5,119 nt of DNA, taken from the NCBI GenBank assembly GCA_004525825.1, contig SPBY01000283.1:1-5119 (forward strand). Reading direction: 5' to 3'. A program made the position numbers and the translations under genes. This document shows, one piece after another, positions 1 through 5,119 of this stretch (its first letter is position 1; each line of letters begins with the position of its first letter). The notes below the pieces were generated by a model. It searched no databases, was not told the DNA's origin, and saw only the letters and a program-made list of their open reading frames with translations. This DNA is from Bacteroidia bacterium (lineage in GTDB: Bacteria; Bacteroidota; Bacteroidia; Bacteroidales; GCA-2748055).

Positions 1-1065
1 ATTGAAAATGGACAGAACAGCTCCTGTATTGGGCAGTAAGAGGTCGCTGCCAAATGTATAAGTGCTGGTGGCTATGGTTGCAGTATCTGTACGTTCCAGG
101 ACCAGGAAGGCCCCCGGCAACAATTCAATCGGATCCAAAATGGTATGCCTGTTGGCATCGTCCCTTCCCAGGATCAGGTTTTGCAGATCAATGGTTTGAT
201 CCGAATTGTTGTAAAGCTCAAACCATTCACCTTCGGTATCGGAGAGAGAAGTGGGATTATACATGATCTCGGTGATCAGAAGGTCCCCGTATCCAATTGC
301 TCCAGGAGTTGGAATATGCGGAAGATCGGCAATTTCTATCACCTCGATCGGCACCTCCGTGGAATCCATGGAAATCTGGAAGGCTGCCAAACCTTCAGAG
401 ATTGAAGCATCCACAAAGATTTCATAGTGCCTGTTTGCCAGGGGAAAAGGGATGCTACCAATCAGGGTATTCGACACCAAGGTTCCGTCAGATTTTTCAT
501 AGGAAAGTTCTACACTGATTTCCAAGGGCAGAGGCTGAAAATACCCCTTCCTGGTCTCACCCATTAAAAACACCAGTGAATCCAGTGCCGAGGACACGGT
601 GGTTTCGTAATCAGAAAATCCGCTAATCACATTGTTGGAATACACCACTGTTACAATGGTATTGGCCAGCAAACAATTCACAAGTACCGTGTGCCGGGCG
701 TTACTGGCTATGGAGAATATTTCAGAAATTCCATAATAATAGGGATTGTCAAATGCGGCTGGAAGGTTGTTGTCGGAGTGCGCTTCCACATAGTAATCCC
801 CCACCTCCAGCTCAATGGTATCGGGACGGACCGTAGCAGAGTCAAATGTCATTACTTCAGAGCCATCAGATTGATAAATGGTGACTTTGAAATCTTCAAT
901 CTCGGGTGCAGCTTTAAGATGGCTGTTCACCTCATTCACGTGTATGGCCGATTCAATGTTGATGTGCAGACTGCCGGTTTCCTTGTGGTTCAGGGCCTCT
1001 TCTTTCTGACAGGAGATCACGAACACAGGCATGAGGAGCGCAATTAAAAATGTAATCTTTTTCAT
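1..1065 (-). CDS. DUF4493 / lamin-tail-domain surface lipoprotein (C-terminus beyond the window)
   Basis: This reading frame is open for 355 codons from the ATG at 1065 to the left edge, so the C-terminus is missing. Residues 1-19 are a lipoprotein signal peptide (MKK, hydrophobic core, lipobox VISC with Cys19). The residues after the cysteine are QKEE, close to the lipoprotein export signal described in Capnocytophaga (QKDDE), so surface exposure is likely. Residues about 31-165 resemble DUF4493: a GSLHINI opening strand, FKVTIY, a D-YYVEAHS strand, the FDNPYYYG motif and a LANTIVTVVYS strand. Residues about 259-355 begin a lamin-tail domain (LLITEIMYNP, then EWFELYNN and IDLQNLIL), a beta-sandwich module frequent in exported bacterial proteins. 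No catalytic residues are evident. The role is unknown; binding or display is an inference. No clear Shine-Dalgarno precedes the start, only an A-rich run, which is usual for Bacteroidota. It is transcribed divergently from the sugar dehydrogenase gene. Confidence 0.88.
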   Translation of the reverse strand, partial: MKKITFLIALLMPVFVISCQKEEALNHKETGSLHINIESAIHVNEVNSHLKAAPEIEDFKVTIYQSDGSEVMTFDSATVRPDTIELEVGDYYVEAHSDNNLPAAFDNPYYYGISEIFSIASNARHTVLVNCLLANTIVTVVYSNNVISGFSDYETTVSSALDSLVFLMGETRKGYFQPLPLEISVELSYEKSDGTLVSNTLIGSIPFPLANRHYEIFVDASISEGLAAFQISMDSTEVPIEVIEIADLPHIPTPGAIGYGDLLITEIMYNPTSLSDTEGEWFELYNNSDQTIDLQNLILGRDDANRHTILDPIELLPGAFLVLERTDTATIATSTYTFGSDLLLPNTGAVLSIFN

Positions 1066-1113
1066 AGCTATTTTTTATGGCTTGATGTGCCGGGCCGAAA
1101 AAAAATCAGCGTA

Positions 1114-1146
1114 TTTCCCTGAAAAGCTCAACTCTTCCTCAATTTG
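1114..1146 (+). promoter_or_regulatory. Weak candidate promoter for the sugar dehydrogenase gene
   Basis: The 114-base divergent gap between the two start codons must hold promoters for both flanking genes. On the plus strand, TCAATTTG at 1139-1146 matches the Bacteroidota -7 box TAnnTTTG at all but one fixed base. TTTC at 1114-1117 lies 21 bases upstream as a poor -33 element. Transcription would start near 1152, giving a leader of about 28 bases. I found no comparable match for the minus-strand lipoprotein gene. This is a tentative call. Confidence 0.22.
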
Positions 1147-1179
1147 TTTGTTAAACTTCTGGAATTTGGAAAGCAAATC

Positions 1180-2958
1180 ATGATGAAGACATTTATTATT
1201 ATTTCCACGCTTATTTTTTTTAGTGGATTTTACACAGAAAGCAGATCACAGATTTTTATCGGGACTACGGAGGTTGACACCAATAGCATTGTCACAAATC
1301 TTGATACACCCTGGGAAATCCTGTGGGGTCCTGATGATCATATCTGGTTCACTGAAAGGTATGGACGGATCAGCAGGGTCCATCCCGGAACCGGTGTGCT
1401 AACAGAATTAATTACCATCGGTGAGGTATATGAGCAGAGTGAAAGCGGTTTGTTGGGCATGGTATTACACCCCGATTTCATCAATCATCCTTATGTGTTT
1501 GTAGTATACACCTACTTTGAATCATCAAGCATTAAGGAGCGCCTGGTTCGATATACCTATTCTGAGGGAACGCTGAATTCGCCGCTAACTCTGTTGGAAG
1601 GAATTGATGGAGCGGGTAACCACGATGGATCGAGATTGGTCATTGACAAGGACCTGAAAATCTACATGACCACCGGAGAAGCAACAAACCAAAATCTTTC
1701 TCAGGACCTGAACTCCTTAAATGGAAAAGTACTCCGCCTGAACCTGGATGGAAGTGTTCCGGATGATAATCCAATTTCCGGTAGTTTTGTATGGAGCTGG
1801 GGTCACCGGAATGCACAGGGATTGGTCATTTCCCCGGCTGGTATTATGTACAGTTCGGAGCATGGTCCCTCCAGCGATGATGAAGTGAATATTATCGAAA
1901 AGGGTCGAAATTATGGTTGGCCCACTGTCAGGGGCTTTTGCGACACCGGCACAGAGAATGAGTTTTGTGCAGATTCCAATGTATTTGAGCCTATCGCCGC
2001 CTGGACCCCCACCCTGGCGGTGGCAGGAACTGATTTCTATCACCAGGGTGGCATCCCGGAATGGCACAATGCACTTCTTGTCACTTCGCTGAAAGCAAGC
2101 CAGCTTACGGTTTTAAAGCTCAGTCAGGATGGGAGATCAGTGGATCAGGAAGAATCCTTCTTCACGGGCTGGTTTGGAAGGCTGCGAGATGTATGTATTT
2201 CCCCCGACGGCCGGATTTTTCTGGCAGTTTCTAACAGGGACGGAAGGGGAACGGTCCGGGCGGGAGACGACAGGATCGTCGAGGTAGCTGCCATTAATTT
2301 TGATATGTATTGTTATGGAGAACGGGATGTGTTCATTTGTCAGGGCGAGACTTACGATTTTTATGGGGTTGAGATCAGCCAACCCGGGACCTATGTGGAT
2401 ACCATTGCCCAGGGAGGCGTATGCGACTCAATCGTATCGGTCCACCTTTACTTTCATATCCCCGAGGATATTGGCCTTGAGAATACAGTGACCATGGCAT
2501 TAACAGAGACAATTACTCTGACTGCCAACGAAGGTTTCGTCTATTATAAATGGAACGGTGATGCACCTTCGCAGGATAATTCTGTCACTATCGTTGGTTC
2601 CGAACTGGGGGTAGGAACGCATGATTATATTCTCGAAGTGGAGACAATCCATGGATGTATACAAACCCATACCATCAAGTTGATTGTTTCATCGACTATA
2701 GGAGTGAGGGAGTCTGAAGATTTGAAGTTTTTAGTTTACCCGAATCCATTTGGTGCAGAGGGCTTGCATATTGACTATGCCATTTCGGAACAAGCAGTTT
2801 TGAGGATATATGACCAGGTTGGCAGAGAAATATCCAGCAGGATACTTTACCCCTCGGAGACCCACGTTAGGATCTCCCTGCCTGGAGAAGCCGGACTCTA
2901 CAACCTGGTCATGGTTACCGATAAAGGGACCAGGCATATGAAAGTGGTTAAGCTCTGA
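1180..2958 (+). CDS. Secreted PQQ-dependent sugar dehydrogenase (soluble GDH family) with T9SS type A sorting domain
   Basis: The 592-residue product is predicted to oxidise a sugar or related alcohol/aldose using PQQ and calcium; the substrate is not known. Residues 1-24 are a signal peptide ending in SRSQ. Residues about 38-370 form the GSDH beta-propeller. Visible motifs, compared from memory with Acinetobacter soluble GDH, are SGLLGMVLHPDF (89-100), NHDGSRLV with the likely catalytic-base His148, GHRNAQGL with Arg210 and Asn211, EHGPSSDDEVN (227-237, calcium region), NYGWP (244-248), Lys305 in TSLK, and Arg334 and Arg336 in GRLRD. The cofactor-contact residues therefore look intact. Residues about 378-425 form a cysteine-containing module (ICQGETYDF, later CDSIVSVHL) common in Bacteroidota adhesin-like proteins, followed by a beta-rich segment. 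Residues about 515-592 are a T9SS type A domain (VYPNPF, then LRIYDQVGREI and a final MKVVKL). ATG 1180 and ATG 1183 are tandem; GGAAAG at 1168-1173 suits either. An upstream TTG at 1144 would place charged residues before the signal peptide and is less likely. Confidence 0.92.
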   Translation: MMKTFIIISTLIFFSGFYTESRSQIFIGTTEVDTNSIVTNLDTPWEILWGPDDHIWFTERYGRISRVHPGTGVLTELITIGEVYEQSESGLLGMVLHPDFINHPYVFVVYTYFESSSIKERLVRYTYSEGTLNSPLTLLEGIDGAGNHDGSRLVIDKDLKIYMTTGEATNQNLSQDLNSLNGKVLRLNLDGSVPDDNPISGSFVWSWGHRNAQGLVISPAGIMYSSEHGPSSDDEVNIIEKGRNYGWPTVRGFCDTGTENEFCADSNVFEPIAAWTPTLAVAGTDFYHQGGIPEWHNALLVTSLKASQLTVLKLSQDGRSVDQEESFFTGWFGRLRDVCISPDGRIFLAVSNRDGRGTVRAGDDRIVEVAAINFDMYCYGERDVFICQGETYDFYGVEISQPGTYVDTIAQGGVCDSIVSVHLYFHIPEDIGLENTVTMALTETITLTANEGFVYYKWNGDAPSQDNSVTIVGSELGVGTHDYILEVETIHGCIQTHTIKLIVSSTIGVRESEDLKFLVYPNPFGAEGLHIDYAISEQAVLRIYDQVGREISSRILYPSETHVRISLPGEAGLYNLVMVTDKGTRHMKVVKL

Positions 2959-3010
2959 TGCTTACCTGATCGGGAATACTCATGTAAATAACCGGTATAT
3001 TCCAAATTAA

Positions 3011-3041
3011 TTGACTTGATATTCTAATTTGCCTACTTTTG
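3011..3041 (+). promoter_or_regulatory. Bacteroidota-type promoter ahead of the FISUMP lipoprotein gene
   Basis: TACTTTTG at 3034-3041 matches the -7 consensus TAnnTTTG at every fixed position. TTG at 3011-3013 lies 20 bases upstream, within the 17-23 base spacing described for Flavobacterium-type promoters. The box lies in the 87-base gap after the dehydrogenase gene, so the downstream gene can probably be transcribed independently. The expected transcription start falls at about 3046-3049, on or just inside the apparent GTG start codon, which would leave almost no leader. Confidence 0.5.
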
Positions 3042-3045
3042 ACAG

Positions 3046-3819
3046 GTGCGGTTTTCGAGTACCATATTAATTCTTGTAGGCGCAGTTCTGTTGCCATACA
3101 GCTGTGATAATACAGAGGAAGAGGAGAACAAAACTCCCCCAACCACAGTAACAGATTACGAGGGGAATTCCTATCATACCATAAAAATCGGAAACCAATG
3201 GTGGATGGCCAACAATTTGAAAACCACTCATTATGCAGACGGAACTGAAATTCCACTGGTGGAAAGCAATTCAGTTTGGGAGGCTATGGGTTCAGAGGAT
3301 TCAGCCTATTGCTATTACAACAATAACACCAGTCAGGAAGCTTTCACCTATGGGGCATTATACACCTGGGCAGCAGCCCTGAATGGTTCAGAAAGCAGCG
3401 ACAATGTCCCCAGTGGTATACAGGGAGTATGTCCTGATGGCTGGCATATACCCAGTGATGGTGAATGGAAAGAACTGGAAATGTTTTTGGGAATGCCACA
3501 GACAGAGGTTGATGCTACCGGACCCAGAGGTAGATACATAGGCAGCAAACTAGCTGTAAGTCCAGGCCTCTGGTCCGATGGATACTTGAAGACCGGCGAT
3601 GGATTTGGGAACTCTGGATTTATGGCATTACCCGGAGGCGGCAGGCGCTATGATGGAACTTTCGGACATCTGGGCGACAACGCCAATTTTTGGACCGCCA
3701 CGGAGGGCGATAGTGCCAAAGCATGGGGACGTCACATATATGCCCAGTACTCCACAGTACATCGCTACACCAATGTCAAGTCGGATGGTTTCTCGGTGCG
3801 GTGCGTAAAGGATCAATAA
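3046..3819 (+). CDS. FISUMP-domain (Fibrobacter succinogenes major paralogous domain) lipoprotein
   Basis: The 257-residue product has a lipoprotein signal peptide (residues 1-20, lipobox ending PYSC, Cys20). An acidic tract follows (DNTEEEE), consistent with a Bacteroidota surface-export signal. Residues about 37-255 are a complete FISUMP domain with its usual landmarks: IKIGNQWWMANNLKT (46-60), YGALYTWAAA (102-111), GVCPDGWHIPSDGEW (127-141), SGFMALPGGGRRYDG (190-204), FWTATE (215-220) and the closing GFSVRCVKD (248-256). The family is abundant in Fibrobacteres and Bacteroidota; its function is poorly known, and a carbohydrate- or surface-binding role is only an inference. The start is GTG: an in-frame TGA at 3040-3042 lies one codon upstream, and the next usable start would delete most of the signal peptide. 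No Shine-Dalgarno is visible. It follows the dehydrogenase on the same strand by 87 bases and has its own promoter-like sequence. Confidence 0.9.
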   Translation: MRFSSTILILVGAVLLPYSCDNTEEEENKTPPTTVTDYEGNSYHTIKIGNQWWMANNLKTTHYADGTEIPLVESNSVWEAMGSEDSAYCYYNNNTSQEAFTYGALYTWAAALNGSESSDNVPSGIQGVCPDGWHIPSDGEWKELEMFLGMPQTEVDATGPRGRYIGSKLAVSPGLWSDGYLKTGDGFGNSGFMALPGGGRRYDGTFGHLGDNANFWTATEGDSAKAWGRHIYAQYSTVHRYTNVKSDGFSVRCVKDQ

Positions 3820-3826
3820 CTTGCAT

Positions 3827-3860
3827 AAAACAAAAGAGGGTGTCCTTTTAAGACACCCTC
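3827..3860 (-). terminator. Rho-independent terminator of the beta-barrel gene, between convergent genes
   Basis: A perfect 9-bp stem (GAGGGTGTC at 3836-3844 with GACACCCTC at 3852-3860) encloses a 7-base loop. Read on the minus strand, the hairpin is followed at once by TTTTGTTTT (3835-3827), a good U-rich tail, 25 bases after the stop codon of the 3885-4448 gene. Read on the plus strand, the stem is followed by ACGGAGTAG and has no U-tract, so termination of the FISUMP transcript here would be weaker or rely on the hairpin alone. Confidence 0.88.
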
Positions 3861-3884
3861 ACGGAGTAGTTTGGAGAAAGTTGT

Positions 3885-4448
3885 TTAGAGTCTTATGCTA
3901 ACTCCAAAGGTTAGATAGGCTATTCCATAGCCCAACTGGGCAAAGGCTGCAATTGATTCAGTGAAATAGTAACGGGCCCCGACAAATCCTGAAAAGATAA
4001 TTCCCCCCGAGGTTGCATTATAATCCCACCCGATAGAGGTACCGAATTCCTTGGCGGTAGCGATATTGTATCCCAGCAATATACCGGCATAGGTATCCAG
4101 CTTTTTGACCAGCGGATAGTGGAACAGCCCTCCTGCACCAATAATGATATTGGAGTATTTGTACCCCCACCCCAGATAGTCATATTTGTAGGAGGAGTAA
4201 CCTACATATCCCAGGATGCCGATCACACCCTTATCAAGAACCCCGTCTACTATGCCATGTTCAAAGGAAAAGGAAACAGGAGGTACACCCTTGGTGTAAT
4301 AGGATCCGGTATAAAGTGTATTGCCAATCCCAATTCCCAGATTGATCACATTATCACCCTTGTTGAACATGCTCTCTACACTCTCTTGAGCCTGGATTAA
4401 CGGAACAGCCATCATGACAGCTGCTACGATTGTAAAAATTCTTTTCAT
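3885..4448 (-). CDS. Small outer-membrane beta-barrel protein of unknown function
   Basis: The 187-residue product starts at ATG 4448. Residues 1-20 are a signal peptide (MKRIFTIVAAVMMAVPL core, cleavage most likely after IQA before QES). The mature part alternates glycine- and aromatic-rich strands with turns, as in small outer-membrane barrels: NVINLGIGIGN (33-43), VSFSFEHGI (58-66), VIGILGYVGYSSYKYDY (75-91), YSNIIIGAGGLFHYPL (98-113), YAGILLGYNIA (120-130), GGIIFSGFVGARYYF (148-162) and AAFAQLGYGIAYLTFGVSIRL at the end. The size suggests a barrel of about eight strands of the porin-like/OMP_b-brl type common in Bacteroidota. No catalytic or ligand motif is evident, so transport, adhesion or a structural role cannot be told apart. 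It has a strong terminator downstream. The gene upstream on the same strand is 91 bases away, with a candidate promoter between them. Confidence 0.82.
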   Translation of the reverse strand: MKRIFTIVAAVMMAVPLIQAQESVESMFNKGDNVINLGIGIGNTLYTGSYYTKGVPPVSFSFEHGIVDGVLDKGVIGILGYVGYSSYKYDYLGWGYKYSNIIIGAGGLFHYPLVKKLDTYAGILLGYNIATAKEFGTSIGWDYNATSGGIIFSGFVGARYYFTESIAAFAQLGYGIAYLTFGVSIRL

Positions 4449-4485
4449 TTCGCAAGTTTAAGGTTAGATTATAGATTAAAGATAA

Positions 4486-4517
4486 CAGAATTACAGTATA
4501 GTGTGAATTATTGTAAA
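4486..4517 (-). promoter_or_regulatory. Weak candidate promoter for the beta-barrel gene
   Basis: On the minus strand, TAATTCTG (4493-4486) differs from the -7 consensus TAnnTTTG at one fixed base. TTTA (4517-4514) lies 20 bases upstream as a partial -33 element. Transcription would begin near 4480, giving a leader of about 30 bases before ATG 4448. The region is very AT-rich, so chance matches are likely. Confidence 0.28.
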
Positions 4518-4535
4518 TTAATTAATGATTAACAA
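4511..4535. repeat. AT-rich imperfect inverted repeat between two minus-strand genes
   Basis: The arms TTGTAAAT (4511-4518) and ATTAACAA (4528-4535) pair at 7 of 8 positions around a 9-base centre. A perfect TTAATTAA palindrome lies at 4518-4525. It begins five bases past the kelch gene's stop codon and overlaps the putative -33 element of the beta-barrel gene. It has too little GC to be a strong terminator. It could be an operator or chance in AT-rich DNA. Confidence 0.25.
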
Positions 4536-4539
4536 TATA

Positions 4540-5119
4540 TTACCTGATAAAGTTCATCATTTTAGTGTTTGTGTAAGATCCGGCTTTTAGTTTGTAGAAA
4601 TAAACTCCTGATGTAAGAGCGGATGCATTAAACTCTATTTCATAACTACCGGCAGGCTTTGATTCATTTACCAATGTTGCAACTTCAATTCCCAAAGCTT
4701 TGAATATTTTTAATGTAAGGTGTGATCCGTCAAATCCTCCCCCGCTAACATGGTAAGGCAGGTCTGCAAGTTGTGTCCACTGATCGCTGGAGGGACTATA
4801 TTTATAAAACAGGCCATTGGTCCAACCTGCCGGATAAATTTCGTCCTGATACACTACAGAGGATAACCATGCTCCACCCTTCTCGTTTGTTGCGCCTTGT
4901 GACCAGGTGTTGGTGCTTATGTCATATTTATAAGTATATCCATTATAGAATAAATAAACAAAACCATTCAGGTACTCAATTGTATGACCGTGTGTACCAA
5001 TATATACGTTAGTAGGACTGCTATCAGCATTTTCCCAGGTGTTGTCAACGAAATTATAAATTGAATTTCCCCACACTTCTGTACTTCCGGTTCCAATGGC
5101 TATTGGTAAATCTGGAATG
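4540..5119 (-). CDS. Kelch-repeat protein fused to a shortened T9SS sorting domain (N-terminus beyond the window)
   Basis: The frame is open from the right edge (first full codon at 5118) to the TAA at 4540-4542, giving 192 visible residues; the true start lies outside. A GTG at 5076 is internal, because the frame continues upstream with IPDLPIAIGTGS. Residues 1-132 show kelch-like beta-propeller blades: the recurring tyrosine plus NTW/DQW signature occurs at Trp28, Trp72 (YKYDISTNTW) and Trp114 (YKYSPSSDQW), spaced 44 and 42 residues. The next blade begins with LPYHVSGGGFDGSHL and then changes abruptly. Residues about 133-192 match the second half of a T9SS type A domain (LTLKIFKALGIEVATLVNE, PAGSYEIEF, SGVYFYKLKAG, final MMNFIR). 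The usual linker and YPNPFNP first strand are absent. The likely role is an extracellular protein with a propeller-type binding surface. By hand count, GC over 4561-5040 is about 40%, below the roughly 47-51% sampled in the other genes. Confidence 0.85.
   Translation of the reverse strand, partial: IPDLPIAIGTGSTEVWGNSIYNFVDNTWENADSSPTNVYIGTHGHTIEYLNGFVYLFYNGYTYKYDISTNTWSQGATNEKGGAWLSSVVYQDEIYPAGWTNGLFYKYSPSSDQWTQLADLPYHVSGGGFDGSHLTLKIFKALGIEVATLVNESKPAGSYEIEFNASALTSGVYFYKLKAGSYTNTKMMNFIR

Noticed and set aside
54..1047. Plus-strand open frames of 70-118 codons across the left end
   Set aside because: They lie opposite the continuous minus-strand lipoprotein frame, have no recognisable domains or sensible starts, and read as antisense shadows.
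1144..1179. TTG at 1144 as the start of the dehydrogenase
   Set aside because: It would add 12 residues with Lys and Glu before a normal MKT-type signal peptide. The tandem ATGs at 1180/1183 have GGAAAG at suitable spacing.
2973..3003. GGAATA/TATTCC hairpin after the dehydrogenase stop as a terminator
   Set aside because: The stem is only six AT-rich pairs with a 19-base loop and no U-tract, so it is not a credible terminator.
2948..3256. Minus-strand 102-codon frame across the gap and the start of the FISUMP gene
   Set aside because: It overlaps a well-supported lipoprotein gene in antisense and shows no domain, so it is a shadow frame.
3650..3819. The C-terminal part of the FISUMP domain as a diversity-generating retroelement target region
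   Set aside because: Lectin-like domains of this general kind can be such targets, but no reverse transcriptase, accessory gene or near-duplicate template repeat is visible in the window, so the idea has no direct support.
4540..5076. GTG at 5076 as the true start of the kelch protein
   Set aside because: The frame continues upstream to the window edge with kelch-like sequence and no stop, and a start at 5076 would lack a signal peptide needed by a T9SS cargo protein.

Overview
The window looks like chromosomal DNA from a member of the Bacteroidota, probably an uncultured or environmental Bacteroidia-like lineage. The evidence is a DUF4493-type lipoprotein, type IX secretion system (T9SS) C-terminal sorting domains, a FISUMP-domain lipoprotein, lipoprotein signal peptides followed by acidic residues, a match to the Bacteroidota promoter consensus (TTG...TAnnTTTG), and weak or absent Shine-Dalgarno sequences. 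No rRNA, tRNA, CRISPR array, transposase or phage gene was seen.

Layout, left to right. Positions 1-1065 (minus, open at the left edge) encode a surface lipoprotein with a DUF4493 N-terminal region and a lamin-tail domain. It is divergent from 1180-2958 (plus), a secreted PQQ-dependent sugar dehydrogenase of the soluble GDH family with a cysteine-containing adhesin-like module and a T9SS type A sorting domain. An 87-base gap holding a promoter-like sequence leads to 3046-3819 (plus), a FISUMP-domain lipoprotein that appears to start at GTG. A strong hairpin at 3836-3860 lies between this gene and the convergent gene 3885-4448 (minus), a small outer-membrane beta-barrel protein. Positions 4540-5119 (minus, open at the right edge) hold the C-terminal part of a kelch-repeat protein joined directly to the second half of a T9SS sorting domain.

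All five genes encode exported products: two lipoproteins, two T9SS-type cargo proteins and one outer-membrane barrel. This is therefore a cell-surface gene neighbourhood, not a metabolic operon. I see no shared pathway, and the alternating strands argue against one transcription unit. No intergenic stretch exceeds about 115 bases. I did not find a convincing new multi-gene system. The most unusual points are the shortened sorting domain fused into a kelch blade at 4540-5119 (with lower GC and a different sorting-domain style), and the promoter box that almost touches the GTG start at 3046.
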